Below, in pieces: positions 30,350-38,943 of a stretch of DNA of 64,000 nucleotides. A model generated the notes under the pieces. That model did no database searches, was not told the origin of the DNA, and worked only from the letters and a program-made list of their open reading frames with translations. This stretch comes from Micromonospora coxensis. Its GTDB lineage: Bacteria; Actinomycetota; Actinomycetes; Mycobacteriales; Micromonosporaceae. The stretch lies in the NCBI RefSeq assembly GCF_900090295.1, contig NZ_LT607753.1, forward strand, positions 4,340,001 through 4,404,000. Reading direction: 5' to 3'. Position 1 is the stretch's first letter. Every line of letters starts with the position of its first letter. A program made the position numbers and the translations under genes.

Positions 30350-31477
30350 GTGAGCGACGAGTTCGACGTCATCGTGGTCGGGGCGGGACCGGCCGGTGCG
30401 GCCGCCGCGCTCGCCGCCCGCCGGGTCGGGACCCGGGTGCTGCTGCTGGACCGGGCCGACTTCCCCCGGGACAAGGCGTGCGGCGACGGCATCGCGGCGC
30501 ACGCGCTGGACGTCCTCGCCGGGCTGGGGGTGACCGACGCGGTGGCCGGGTACCCCCCGCTGCCGGCGTTGCGCCTGGTCGGTCCCGGCGGGGGAGCGGT
30601 GGCGCGGGCGCTGCCCCGGCCCGCGTACACGGTGCCCCGGGAGGTCTTCGACGCCCGCCTGGTGGCCGCGGCGGTGCGGGCCGGTGCGGTGCTGCGCCGG
30701 CACGCCGTCCGCCGGGTGGAGGTCCGCGCCGACCGGGTGGTGCTCGACGGCACGCTGTCCGCCCGGGCGCTCGTCGGGGCGGACGGCGCCGGCTCGGTGG
30801 TCCGCCGGGCGCTCGGCCACCCGGCCAACCCGGACCGCCACCTGGCGCTGGCCATCCGTGGGTACGCCCCGGCGCTGCCCGGCCCGCCCGAACAGCTCAT
30901 CGTCACCTCGGCCCCGCGCTGGCCGGCGTACGCCTGGTCCTTCCCGATCGGCGACGGACGGGCGAACGTCGGGTACGGGGAGGTGCTGCGCGGCGAACGG
31001 CTCAGCCGCGCGCACCTGCTGGACCGGCTCGCGGCCCTGCTGCCGGCGACCGACCCGGCGACGGTCACCGGGCTGCGGGCCCACCACCTGCCGCTGTCCA
31101 CGCACCGGCCGCCGCCCGGCCGGGGTCGGGTGGTGCTGGCCGGGGACGCCCTCTCGCTGATCAATCCGTTCACCGGCGAGGGGATCTTCTACGCCCTGCT
31201 CTCCGGCGCGCTGGCCGGTGCGGCGGCGGCGGGCTCGCCCGGTCGGGCGGCCGACCGGTACACGGCGGCGCTGCGGGGGCGGCTCGGCAGCCACCTGCGG
31301 CACAGTTCGGTGGCCGCCTGGCTGGCCCGCCACCGCCGCGTGGTCGACGCCGCAGTCCGTGCGGCCCGGCGCGACGACCGGGTGTACGCGACGGTCGTCG
31401 AGTTGGGGCTCGGCGACGGACGGCTGGACGCCCGCACCCTCGCGATGATCGGTGCCGGTCTCTCGGCCCGGAGTTAA
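30350..31477 (+). CDS. Geranylgeranyl-reductase-family flavoprotein
   Basis: 375 residues from GTG 30350. EFDVIVVGAGPAGAAAALAARRVGTRVLLLDRADFPRDKACGDGI combines a Rossmann FAD site (GAGPAG, 11-16) and the family motif F-P-R-x-K-x-C-G-D. PREVFDARLVAAA, VGADGAGSVVRRALG and VVLAGDALSLINPFTGEGIFYALLSG complete the FAD-binding pattern. Such enzymes reduce isoprenoid chains (menaquinone, polyprenyl phosphates or GGPP). The next gene, 46 bases on, is a cis-prenyltransferase, which supports a polyprenyl or menaquinone substrate. MenJ-type activity is possible but not proven. Confidence 0.9.
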   Translation: MSDEFDVIVVGAGPAGAAAALAARRVGTRVLLLDRADFPRDKACGDGIAAHALDVLAGLGVTDAVAGYPPLPALRLVGPGGGAVARALPRPAYTVPREVFDARLVAAAVRAGAVLRRHAVRRVEVRADRVVLDGTLSARALVGADGAGSVVRRALGHPANPDRHLALAIRGYAPALPGPPEQLIVTSAPRWPAYAWSFPIGDGRANVGYGEVLRGERLSRAHLLDRLAALLPATDPATVTGLRAHHLPLSTHRPPPGRGRVVLAGDALSLINPFTGEGIFYALLSGALAGAAAAGSPGRAADRYTAALRGRLGSHLRHSSVAAWLARHRRVVDAAVRAARRDDRVYATVVELGLGDGRLDARTLAMIGAGLSARS

Positions 31478-31523
31478 CCTCCGAGGTCACCATCGCTCGT
31501 GCGGGTCGCTACCCTGCAAGGTG

Positions 31524-32294
31524 ATGACTCTGCGGAAACTTCTCTACTCCGTCTACGAGCGCCGGCTGACCGCGAAGCTCGCAGGCAGGCCGGTGCCCCG
31601 GCACGTCGGCGTGATGTGCGACGGCAACCGCAGGTGGGCGCGGGAGATGGGCTTCGTCGACCCGAACGACGGGCACCGGATGGGCGCCGAGCGGATCAAG
31701 GAACTGCTGCGCTGGTGCGACGCCGCGGGTGTCGGTCACGTGACGCTCTGGCTGCTCTCCACCGACAACCTCTCCCGGCCGGCGGAGGAGCTGGATCCGC
31801 TGCTCCAGATCATCGAGGACCTGACCACCGAGCTGGCCGAGGAGGGCAACCCCTGGCGGTTGCGGATGGTCGGCGCGCTGGACGTGCTGCCCGCGCACCA
31901 CGCCCAGGCCCTGAAGGCGGCCGAGGAGCGCACCCGGGACCGCACCGGCGGCGCTCAGGTCAACATCGCGGTCGGGTACGGCGGCCGACGCGAGATCGCC
32001 GACGCGGTGCGCTCGCTGCTGCTGGAGCACGCCGCCAAGGGCGGCACGATCGAGGAACTGGCCGGCTCGCTGGACGTCGACCACATCTCCGAGCACCTCT
32101 ACACCAAGGGCCTGCCCGACCCGGATCTGATCATCCGGACCAGCGGCGAGCAGCGGCTGTCGGGCTTCATGCTCTGGCAGTCGGCGCACTCGGAGTTCTA
32201 CTTCTGCGAACTCAACTGGCCCGACTTCCGCCGCGTCGACTTTCTCCGCGCCCTGCGCTCCTACGCCACCCGCCAGCGTCGCTTCGGCGCCTGA
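31524..32294 (+). CDS. uppS: Cis-prenyltransferase (short-chain Z-isoprenyl diphosphate synthase type)
   Basis: 256 residues from ATG 31524 (GTG 31521 is an equal alternative; AAGG upstream). VPRHVGVMCDGNRRWAREMG has catalytic Asp33 in the DGNRRWA motif; HRMGAERIKELLRWC, STDNLSRPAEEL, NIAVGYGGRREI and DPDLIIRTSGEQRLSGFMLWQSAHSEFYFCELNWPDFRRVDFLRALRSY follow. The sequence resembles the mycobacterial Rv1086 group (short-chain Z-farnesyl diphosphate) more than the long-chain group by motif wording, but chain length is not certain from sequence. Partner: the upstream GGR-like reductase. Confidence 0.93.
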   Translation: MTLRKLLYSVYERRLTAKLAGRPVPRHVGVMCDGNRRWAREMGFVDPNDGHRMGAERIKELLRWCDAAGVGHVTLWLLSTDNLSRPAEELDPLLQIIEDLTTELAEEGNPWRLRMVGALDVLPAHHAQALKAAEERTRDRTGGAQVNIAVGYGGRREIADAVRSLLLEHAAKGGTIEELAGSLDVDHISEHLYTKGLPDPDLIIRTSGEQRLSGFMLWQSAHSEFYFCELNWPDFRRVDFLRALRSYATRQRRFGA

Positions 32295-32351
32295 ACCTCA
32301 CCCCCACCCCCGCCCAGCCCGGCCCATCCCCGGCTCCCAGCCACCGCCGGT

Positions 32352-32406
32352 GATCATGAAGTTATCGTCACGACACGCCGACGGCGGTGGTCATTACTTC
32401 ATGATC
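32352..32406. repeat. TGATCATG hairpin, copy D
   Basis: Perfect 11-bp arms GATCATGAAGT (32352-32362) and ACTTCATGATC (32396-32406), extending further with mismatches. It lies between convergent uppS and otsB, and is a diverged member of the TGATCAAG family (ATGAAG for AAGAAG). Confidence 0.75.
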
Positions 32407-32434
32407 GATGGAGGCGGGGCGAGCGGGGCGCGGG

Positions 32435-33259
32435 TCAGGTGAGGTGGTGGACGGCTTCGGTGAGGAAGTCGCCGAGGGCGGCGGGGGAGTCGATGGTCAG
32501 GTCGGCGGCCTCGGCGACCTCGTGACCGGTCTCCGGGTTGGCCACCGCCACGCAGACGCCGAGGAAGTCCGGGTCGGCGGCGGAGCGGGCGCGCAGCGCC
32601 GCGAACGCCTTGATGTCGGAGACGTCGTCGCCGAAGTACCACGCGCCGCCGGCGTCGCGGACGATCTCGCCGATGACCAGGCCCTTGTCCCGGTCGACGG
32701 GGGGCTTCAGCTCCAGCACCATCCGGCCGGCCTGCACCTTCAGCCCCAGCCGCTCGGCCTGTGCCCGGCCCCACTGCTCGACCTGCGCCTCGAGGTGCGG
32801 CGCGGTACGCCAGTGCAGCGCGACGCTGAGCCGCTTGAACTCCACGAGCGTGCCGGCGGGCAGTTCGGCGCGGGCCAGGTCGGCCAGCTCGGCCATGGTC
32901 GGCACCCAGGGGAGGGCGGCCGGCTCGGTGACCGTCTCGCCCCCGGAGTGGCTGTGCTCCAGGCCGTAGAGGCCGTAGAGGTCGATGCCGACGAGGCCGC
33001 CGAGGTGGTCGCGGAGGAAGTCCACCGGGCGGGCGGAGACGATCGCCACCCGCTGCACCACCGGGGCGAGGGCCTCCAGCGCGGCCAGCACCTTCGGGGC
33101 GGGCTGCACCGCGGTGGGGTCGTCGTCGACCGGCGCGAGTGTGCCGTCGAAGTCGAAGAAGAGCACGGTCTCGCCGGCGCGTGCGGCGGTGGCACGCCAG
33201 GCGTGGTCGGCGTCCAACGGGGTCTTCGGCTGCTGGTTGCCCAGATTCAACGGCGGCAC
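32435..33259 (-). CDS. otsB: Trehalose-phosphatase
   Basis: 274 residues from GTG 33259. VLFFDFDGTLAPVDDDP is HAD motif I with both catalytic Asp; VAIVSARPVDFLRDHLGG motif II; GLVIGEIVRDAGGAWYFGDDVSDIKAF carries the motif III/IV acids. The inserted cap domain (EFKRLSVALHWRTAP ... KVQAGRMVLELKPPVDRDKG) is the OtsB type. It dephosphorylates trehalose 6-phosphate. otsA is not in the window, so this is either a separate copy or the synthase is elsewhere. Confidence 0.93.
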   Translation of the reverse strand: MPPLNLGNQQPKTPLDADHAWRATAARAGETVLFFDFDGTLAPVDDDPTAVQPAPKVLAALEALAPVVQRVAIVSARPVDFLRDHLGGLVGIDLYGLYGLEHSHSGGETVTEPAALPWVPTMAELADLARAELPAGTLVEFKRLSVALHWRTAPHLEAQVEQWGRAQAERLGLKVQAGRMVLELKPPVDRDKGLVIGEIVRDAGGAWYFGDDVSDIKAFAALRARSAADPDFLGVCVAVANPETGHEVAEAADLTIDSPAALGDFLTEAVHHLT

Positions 33260-33351
33260 GCGCGACAGCGTACCCCGGGGCGGGCGGGCTATTCGTGGCC
33301 GCGAGATGACGCCTTGACACCGCCCCGGTGCGTGCTCCTGTTCCCGACGGA

Positions 33352-33705
33352 TCAGCGTTCGGCGGCTCCCCGACCACGCCGTCCGAACGGCAGCACCGCC
33401 GCGTCCTGGCCGTGGCTGAGCAGGTAGCCCTCCACGAAGCCGGTGTTCCGGTCGCCGGTGTGCGCCTCGATCTCGTTGAGCCGGGCCACCAGGAAGTCGG
33501 TCAGCGCGTCGACCCGGTCGTCGAGCCGCTCGTGCAGCTCGGCGATCACGGCCAGCACGACGGCGGTGCCGGCGGTGGTGAGCGCGAAGAGGTTGACGAC
33601 CAGGGGAAGCTGCTCGCCCTCGACCGCGCCGATCACCACGTTGGCGGTCACGCACGATGTCACCGACACCGCCGCGACCACGACTGCCCACCATTTCAGG
33701 GTCAT
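33352..33705 (-). CDS. Small membrane protein with charged C-terminal region, unknown
   Basis: 117 residues from ATG 33705, with AAGGAGG upstream. Two hydrophobic segments (WWAVVVAAVSVTSCVTANVVIGAV and VVNLFALTTAGTAVVLAVIAEL) are followed by a charged helix (HERLDDRVDALTDFLVARLNEIEA) and a tail with GYLLSHGQDAAVLPFGRRGRG. No family was recognised. The preceding XRE module lies 160 bases upstream on the same strand. Confidence 0.7.
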   Translation of the reverse strand: MTLKWWAVVVAAVSVTSCVTANVVIGAVEGEQLPLVVNLFALTTAGTAVVLAVIAELHERLDDRVDALTDFLVARLNEIEAHTGDRNTGFVEGYLLSHGQDAAVLPFGRRGRGAAER

Positions 33706-33867
33706 GGACAGACCCCTCCTTCTGTCCCGCAGGGCTTGGTTCGGCCTTGTCCCGTCCCCCCGCCGACGACGAGCCCAAGCAGTACGAATAGGGACGCTAG
33801 CGCTCCTTCCGCGACCCCGGGGCGAAACAATCAGGTCTGACCAGGCGTTCTTTCGCCATTTGAGGAA

Positions 33868-34308
33868 CTACCCGGCCCGTTCCTGTCGGTTTCGATCAGC
33901 AACTGGCAGAGTCGGCCGGTACGCGAGGTAACGGATGGTTTCCCGGATGTGGAACTTCTCCGCGTCCGAGACGTCGGGGTCGACCAGCCGGCGCAGCAGC
34001 GCCTCGACGTCGGGGTCCATCGGGGGCGCCGTGGTGGTCTCCCGGGGGGTGGTGGCCCGGTCCCAGCCGAGGGCCGCGAAGGCGGCGGTCGGGTTGAGGC
34101 CGAGCCCCTCGCAGAAGGCGACCACCCGGTCCGCCTCCGGGTCGCTGGCCCAGTCGCCGCGTACCCAGCGGTTGATGGTCTGGCGGGAGACTCCGGTGCG
34201 GCGGGAGACCTCGGTGCCGGTCCAGGCCCGCATGGCGCGGGCGTCGTCGAGGGCGCGGCGGATGAAGGTGGCGAAGGCGATCTTCCGTGCGGGGGTGGTC
34301 TCGTTCAC
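33868..34308 (-). CDS. XRE-family helix-turn-helix regulator
   Basis: 146 residues from GTG 34308. IRRALDDARAMRAWTGTEVSRRTGVSRQTINRWVRGDWASDPEADRVVAFCEGLGLNPTAAFAALGW is a clear XRE/lambda-repressor HTH (about 12-75), with recognition helix SRQTINRW. The second half is short and acidic (MDPDVEALLRRLVDPDVSDAEKFHIRETIRYLAYR). A 62-residue upstream extension to 34494 is not chosen because it overlaps the regulatory region. Three copies of a TGTCACGT-containing motif lie in the divergent region and are probable binding sites. Confidence 0.85.
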   Translation of the reverse strand: MNETTPARKIAFATFIRRALDDARAMRAWTGTEVSRRTGVSRQTINRWVRGDWASDPEADRVVAFCEGLGLNPTAAFAALGWDRATTPRETTTAPPMDPDVEALLRRLVDPDVSDAEKFHIRETIRYLAYRPTLPVADRNRQERAG

Positions 34309-34358
34309 GTTCCGACGGTACGGCGGATCGCTCCCACGGCGGGGGGCGGGCACTCTCG

Positions 34359-34527
34359 TGTCACGTGTGCGGGACGGCGCTTCCCGGTCGCCGGTAAACG
34401 ATCCGGAGCTGCTCTTGAGGGGTGTCACCCGGGCAGAATAGGCGGCCTTAGGTGTGACGGTAACCGGACGAAAAGCTGATACTGTCACGTTCATGGGACA
34501 ATCTACGGTGTGTCACGTGCATGAGAC
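34359..34527. promoter_or_regulatory. Three copies of a 17-bp motif between XRE gene and unknown gene
   Basis: TGTCACGTGTGCGGGAC (34359-34375), TGTCACGTTCATGGGAC (34483-34499) and TGTCACGTGCATGAGAC (34511-34527) share TGTCACGT-(N)6-GAC or nearly so. The first is 50 bases upstream of the XRE start, the others 46-90 bases upstream of the divergent start at 34573. The copies are direct repeats; the two nearest are 28 bp apart. Confidence 0.7.
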
Positions 34528-34572
34528 GATCAGTGCTCACATGCGTCACGCCCCCCGCCCGAGGGGGGTGCG

Positions 34573-34917
34573 GTGACCGAACTCGCGACCCGTGCCCAGG
34601 CCTTCGGCCTGATCGCGGAGGGGGTGGCCGCGGGACTGAGCGCGCCCTGGCGCCTCTACCTCGCCCGGGGATGCCGTTACCTGTCACTGAGCGTCGGGGA
34701 CCGGGCCGAGTGGAACGCCTGGCGTACCCACCTCGGCTGCCCGGAGCTGAGCGTCCGGGTCTACGACGCCGGCGGCGAGATCCGCCGGTCCTCGGTCGCC
34801 GAGGTGGTCCTGGACGGCTGCCGGATCAGCGTCGAACTGGTCGAGGAGATCAGCACCGACGACCTGGACCGGCTCCTGGTCGTCGATCCCACCACCATCG
34901 AGCCGGAGGACCGGTGA
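34573..34917 (+). CDS. Unknown 114-residue protein downstream of XRE operators
   Basis: From GTG 34573 with GGGGGG-rich ribosome-binding region. Compact, mixed alpha/beta composition, no signal or membrane helix: MTELATRAQAFGLIAEGVAAGLSAPWRLYLARGCRYLSLSVGDRAEWNAWRTHLGCPEL then VRVYDAGGEIRRSSVAEVVLDGCRISVELVEEIS. No family was recognised. Position opposite an XRE regulator, with the motif copies in front of it, suggests it is a regulated partner. It has codon use and GC like its neighbours. Confidence 0.7.
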   Translation: MTELATRAQAFGLIAEGVAAGLSAPWRLYLARGCRYLSLSVGDRAEWNAWRTHLGCPELSVRVYDAGGEIRRSSVAEVVLDGCRISVELVEEISTDDLDRLLVVDPTTIEPEDR

Positions 34918-34948
34918 GCGGGCCGGCGCGGCGCACCGGAGCCGCCGG

Positions 34949-35323
34949 ATGAGCCCGATCCTCGCGGTCTTCCTCGTCCTCGTCCTCGGGGCCACCAGTT
35001 ACGCGGCCGGCCGGCTGCACGGTCAGCTCAGCTACCGGATCGGCTACCGCTTCGGCTACCGGCAGGGCTACTTCGACGGCGACCGGGGGGCGTGGAACCG
35101 GCGCCGCCGCGACGCCCAGGCCGCCATCGCCACCGCCCTGTCGGTGCCGGTGGGCACCGGTCCGGTCGTACCGGTGAGCGGCGCCCCGGTGGTCACCACC
35201 GTCAGCGTCGGGACGGTCCCCGCGCCGGTGGCCCGCCAGGGCACCACCTACACGGGCTCCTCCTTCACCGCCCCGGTCGCCGGCCGGCACCCGACCGGGA
35301 CCCTCGTCCGGCGGACGGGCTGA
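34949..35323 (+). CDS. Small single-helix membrane protein with Gly/Tyr/Arg region, unknown
   Basis: 124 residues from ATG 34949. One N-terminal hydrophobic segment (MSPILAVFLVLVLGATSYAAG), then RLHGQLSYRIGYRFGYRQGYFDGDRGAWNRRRRDAQ with a repeated GYRFGYRQGY pattern, and a Thr/Val/Pro-rich tail. No family was recognised. It starts 31 bases after the previous gene and probably shares its operon. A hairpin follows. Confidence 0.65.
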   Translation: MSPILAVFLVLVLGATSYAAGRLHGQLSYRIGYRFGYRQGYFDGDRGAWNRRRRDAQAAIATALSVPVGTGPVVPVSGAPVVTTVSVGTVPAPVARQGTTYTGSSFTAPVAGRHPTGTLVRRTG

Positions 35324-35667
35324 GCGCCGCCACCTGAGCCGGTGCGTCGTCCGCGGCGGACACGCACCGTCGGGGACCACGTCAGACCGGTGGCGGTGGT
35401 CCCGCCGGCCGGGATGCGCGCAGGGGGCATGCATCCCGGCCGGTCCGCCGCGGCCGTTCATCTCCTGGACGGGCGAGATCCACCGCCACCACTAGCCGCC
35501 GGGGCTCCACGCGGCTAGCGTCTACTCATGGCACGGGGTTCTCCCGGGCCAGCCGGTCCGCCCGGAACTGCGACCTCGCGCACGGGGTTCCGCATCCGAC
35601 CCCGTGTCCCCGGGCACCGGAGGAGGCGGAACACGGGTGGCGGGTGCCCATCCGTCGGAGCAGGCCT
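35324..35667. other. Gap before PIN-PhoH gene
   Basis: 344 bases. It contains one terminator-like hairpin (35405-35443) and no other recognised element. Confidence 0.5.
35405..35443. terminator. Hairpin with perfect 13-bp stem
   Basis: CCGGCCGGGATGC (35405-35417) and GCATCCCGGCCGG (35431-35443) with a 13-base loop, 82 bases after the stop of the small membrane protein. Probable terminator. Confidence 0.7.
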
Positions 35668-37083
35668 GTGACCACTCGCCGTACGACCGCCGGTGCCGAC
35701 CAGATCCCGGCCGCGACTGCCACGACCCGCCGAGCCACCCGGAGCCGCCGGACGACGGCCGCCGCTCCGGCCGGCGCCGAGGAGCCCCGACCAGCCGGCC
35801 AGGTCTTCGTCCTGGACACGTCGGTGCTCCTCTCCGACCCGGCGGCCTTCCACCGGTTCGCCGAGCACGAGGTGGTGCTGCCCCTCGTGGTCATCTCCGA
35901 GTTGGAGGGCAAGCGTCACCACCCCGAGCTGGGCTGGTTCGCCCGCCAGTCCCTGCGCATGCTCGACGAGCTGCGGGTACGGCACGGGCGGCTGGACCAC
36001 CCGGTGCCCGCCAACGACGCGGGCGGCACGCTCAAGGTCGAGCTGAACCACTCCGACGACGGCGTGCTGCCGCCCGGCTTCCGCAACGAGTCGAACGACG
36101 CGCGGATCCTCTCCGTGGCGTTGAACCTGGCCGCCGAGGGGCGGGACGTCACCCTGGTCAGCAAGGACATGCCGTTGCGGGTCAAGGCCGCCTCGGTGGG
36201 CCTGAAGGCCGACGAGTACCGGCATGGCCAGGCCAGCGATCCGACCTGGACCGGGATGGCCGAGCTGGAGCTGGGCGAGGACCAGATCGGCCGGCTGTAC
36301 GCGGGCGAGACGCTGGACGTGGACGCCGCCGCCGGGCTGCCCTGCCACACCGGCCTGGTGCTGCACTCGGCCAACGGCTCGGCCCTGGGCCGGGTGCTGC
36401 CGGACAAGACCGTACGGCTGGTCCGGGGTGATCGGGAGGCGTTCGGGCTGCACGGCCGCTCCGCCGAGCAGCGCATCGCGCTGGACCTGCTGCTGGACGA
36501 GTCGATCGGCATCGTGTCGATGGGGGGCCGGGCCGGCACCGGCAAGTCCGCGCTGGCGCTCTGCGCCGGTCTGGAGGCGGTGATGGAGCGTCGCCGGCAC
36601 AAGAAGGTGATCGTCTTCCGCCCGCTGTACGCCGTCGGCGGCCAGGAGCTGGGCTACCTGCCCGGCTCGGAGTCGGAGAAGATGTCGCCCTGGGCGCAGG
36701 CGGTCTTCGACACCCTCGGCGCGGTGGTGCACGAGAACGTGCTGGAGGAGGTCACCTCCCGGGGCATCCTGGAGGTCCTGCCGCTCACCCACATCCGGGG
36801 CCGCAGCCTGCACGACGCCTTCGTCATCGTCGACGAGGCGCAGTCGTTGGAGCGCGGGGTGCTGCTCACCGTCCTGTCCCGGATCGGTCAGGGCTCGCGC
36901 GTGGTGCTCACCCACGACGTCGCGCAGCGGGACAACCTCCGGGTGGGCCGGCACGACGGCGTGACGGCGGTGATCGAGGCGTTGAAGGGACACCCGCTCT
37001 TCGCGCACGTCACGCTGAGCCGTTCCGAGCGGTCGCCGATCGCGGCCATGGTGACGGATCTGTTGGAGGACATCCCGCACTGA
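35668..37083 (+). CDS. phoH2: PIN-domain PhoH-like ATPase (PhoH2 type)
   Basis: 471 residues from GTG 35668 with GGAG 8 bases upstream; a start at 35644 adds eight residues. The N-terminal Ala/Thr/Arg tail precedes a PIN domain ([13 protein letters not shown] ... [11 protein letters not shown] ... [14 protein letters not shown]), whose acids bind the metal. The C-terminal PhoH P-loop domain has [13 protein letters not shown] (about residue 286), [36 protein letters not shown] and [20 protein letters not shown]. PhoH2 of mycobacteria is reported to unwind and cleave RNA. It sits in a conserved neighbourhood with uppS and glpX. Confidence 0.93.
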   Translation: MTTRRTTAGADQIPAATATTRRATRSRRTTAAAPAGAEEPRPAGQVFVLDTSVLLSDPAAFHRFAEHEVVLPLVVISELEGKRHHPELGWFARQSLRMLDELRVRHGRLDHPVPANDAGGTLKVELNHSDDGVLPPGFRNESNDARILSVALNLAAEGRDVTLVSKDMPLRVKAASVGLKADEYRHGQASDPTWTGMAELELGEDQIGRLYAGETLDVDAAAGLPCHTGLVLHSANGSALGRVLPDKTVRLVRGDREAFGLHGRSAEQRIALDLLLDESIGIVSMGGRAGTGKSALALCAGLEAVMERRRHKKVIVFRPLYAVGGQELGYLPGSESEKMSPWAQAVFDTLGAVVHENVLEEVTSRGILEVLPLTHIRGRSLHDAFVIVDEAQSLERGVLLTVLSRIGQGSRVVLTHDVAQRDNLRVGRHDGVTAVIEALKGHPLFAHVTLSRSERSPIAAMVTDLLEDIPH

Positions 37084-37117
37084 GCGGCCTTCTGTCGCCA
37101 TTTGTCCGCATTCACGT

Positions 37118-37133
37118 CGTGACGCAGGTCACA
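37118..37133. promoter_or_regulatory. CRP/Crp-like operator upstream of wall hydrolase
   Basis: CGTGACGCAGGTCACA has GTGA-N6-TCAC symmetry as in CRP-family sites. It lies 228 bases upstream of the start at 37361. CRP-type control of resuscitation/wall-lytic genes is known in mycobacteria and Streptomyces. Confidence 0.5.
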
Positions 37134-37360
37134 AAGAGGCGTGGGCGTTTCCCATCAGCCTCACTGTGCGCGATGGTGTCCAACGAGCGCCCACGCCCCG
37201 ACAAGATCGTCGAGCATCGTTCGTCCCACCCCCGGACGGGCCTCGGTGAGGGTCGGTGCGTCGGTGGCGACCGGCTGTGGTCGGGGCGCTCGCGGCAACG
37301 ACCGTGCCCGCTCCGGGCCGGCCCGCGCCGCGTCCTTGCCCCCGACGAAGGGACCACTTC

Positions 37361-38053
37361 GTGAGTCGGCTGTGGAGCCGGTTCGGCGCCCGTACGGCTG
37401 CTGTCGCGCTGCTCTCCGTGGGCGTTGCCGGCGGCTTCTACCTGGGCGAAGACCGCCAGACCCAGCAACAGGGCCTGACCGCGCAGGTCGGCCTGGTGGT
37501 CGACGAGGCCGAGTACGACTACCAGCGCGAGCGGCAGGCCGAGCACCGGCTGCTCTCCGCCAAGCAGCGGGCCGCCGAGTACCAGGCGAAGCTGCGCGCC
37601 GCCGCCGCGGCCAAGGAGGCCGCCGAGCGCGCCCGCCAGGCCGAGGCCGCCGCGGCGTCCCGCAAGAAGGCGCGTGAGGCGGCGGAGAAGGCCGCCAAGG
37701 AGACCGAGAGCAAGCCGTTCACCGGCCCGATCCCCGCCTCCTGCAACGAGTTCAGCGGCAACCGTGAGATCGGCTGCGCGCTGCTGCTCGACGCCGGCTT
37801 CGAGATCGACCAGATGCCGTGCCTGGACAAGCTCTGGACCAAGGAGAGCGGCTGGAACCACAAGGCCCAGAACCCGTCGTCCGGGGCGTACGGCATCCCG
37901 CAGGCGCTGCCCGGCAGCAAGATGGGCACGGTCGCGGACGACTGGCGGACCAACCCGGCCACCCAGATCAAGTGGGGCCTGGGCTACATCGAGGGCCGGT
38001 ACAACACCCCCTGCGGCGCCTGGGCGCACAGCCAGGACGTCGGCTGGTACTGA
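37361..38053 (+). CDS. Secreted lytic transglycosylase-like wall hydrolase
   Basis: 230 residues from GTG 37361 with AAGGGA upstream. An N-terminal membrane/signal segment (RTAAVALLSVGVAGGFYLG) is followed by an Ala/Lys/Glu/Arg-rich coiled coil (about 45-125) and a C-terminal domain of about 90 residues: CNEFSGNREIGCALLLDAGFEIDQMPCLDKLWTKESGWNHKAQNPSSGAYGIPQALPGSKMGTVADDWRTNPATQIKWGLGYIEGRYNTPCGAWAHSQDVGWY. The last has the lysozyme-like lytic transglycosylase pattern KESGWNxxAxNPSSGAYGIPQALPGSKM and ends at W-Y, as in aggregation-promoting-factor-type hydrolases. The coiled coil may anchor it at the surface. It probably acts on peptidoglycan. Confidence 0.87.
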   Translation: MSRLWSRFGARTAAVALLSVGVAGGFYLGEDRQTQQQGLTAQVGLVVDEAEYDYQRERQAEHRLLSAKQRAAEYQAKLRAAAAAKEAAERARQAEAAAASRKKAREAAEKAAKETESKPFTGPIPASCNEFSGNREIGCALLLDAGFEIDQMPCLDKLWTKESGWNHKAQNPSSGAYGIPQALPGSKMGTVADDWRTNPATQIKWGLGYIEGRYNTPCGAWAHSQDVGWY

Positions 38054-38168
38054 TCTTCCTGAGCGACGGCGGGGAGTGTGGGCGACCACACACCCCGCCG
38101 TCGTCGTGTCACGGCCCGACGCGGCGCTCGGGTGGCGGTCGGCCGGGATTGCTGATAGCTCTGTTCAG

Positions 38169-38822
38169 GTGACCCTGCACCCGACGGGCGGCGACCCCAC
38201 CCGGTTCGGCACCGAGGCGTTCTACGCCGCACTCGGCCGGGCCTTCGTCGCCATGTGCGCGGTGGTGCCCTTCCTCTTCCTCATCGAGGCCCTCGACCAG
38301 GGGCTCGGCTTCGGGCTCGACGTCGCGGCCGGCATCATCCCGCTGCGCATCCAGGGGCTCGACGGGGTCTTCTTCTCGCCGTTCCTGCACCACGGCTTCG
38401 ACCACCTCTACAGCAACAGCATCCCGCTGATCCTGCTCGGCACCTTCGTGCTGGCCGCCGGCGTCCGGCGCTTCCTCTGGTCCACCCTGATCATCATCCT
38501 GGTCAGCGGGCTCGGGGTGTGGTTCACCGGCGCGCCGAACTCGGTGGTGGTGGGCGCGAGCGGGGTCATCTTCGGCTACCTCGGCATCCTGCTCACCCGG
38601 GGCATCGTCGAGCGGAGCTGGTGGAACTTCGCGGTGGTGCTGCTGGTCGGCCTGCTCTACGGCTGGCAACTGCTCGGCATCCTCCCCACCGACGAGCGCA
38701 TCTCCTGGCAGGGGCACCTGTTCGGGCTGCTCGGCGGGGTCGTCGCGGCGATCCTGTTCCGGCGTCGCCGGCCCCGGGCGTACGGGCCGGACCACCCGGA
38801 ACACCCGCTCACGACCCTCTGA
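38169..38822 (+). CDS. Rhomboid-family intramembrane serine protease
   Basis: 217 residues from GTG 38169. About six helices with HHGFDHLYSNSIPLILLGTF (helix-1/2 region), VVVGASGVIFGYLGILLTRG containing the GASG serine (about 128-133) and SWQGHLFGLLGGVVAAI with the catalytic His. The Ser/His dyad and Arg/Trp-rich loop are intact. Substrate unknown; rhomboids cleave membrane proteins. A weak ribosome-binding site suggests a leaderless or short-leader message. It is divergent from nothing; the next gene starts 121 bases on. Confidence 0.92.
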   Translation: MTLHPTGGDPTRFGTEAFYAALGRAFVAMCAVVPFLFLIEALDQGLGFGLDVAAGIIPLRIQGLDGVFFSPFLHHGFDHLYSNSIPLILLGTFVLAAGVRRFLWSTLIIILVSGLGVWFTGAPNSVVVGASGVIFGYLGILLTRGIVERSWWNFAVVLLVGLLYGWQLLGILPTDERISWQGHLFGLLGGVVAAILFRRRRPRAYGPDHPEHPLTTL

Positions 38823-38943
38823 ACCGCGCCGACCCGCCGGCGCGCGGCGGGACTGGGACATGCTTGCCCGACCGGGGTGCTGGGCCTACCGTCGGCATCA
38901 GCACGCGTAGATCCATCGGCGAGCGGAAAGCGACGGTACGCCC

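Noticed and set aside
33352..33778. Long minus frame continuing from otsB past 33259
   Set aside because: The family N terminus begins at 33259; the extension is antisense-shadow text over the 33352-33705 gene.
34309..34494. Longer XRE start at 34494
   Set aside because: It overlaps operator motifs and has atypical composition.
37134..37360. c-di-AMP (ydaO-yuaA) riboswitch before the wall hydrolase
   Set aside because: The conserved sequence blocks could not be found by eye; a covariance model is needed.
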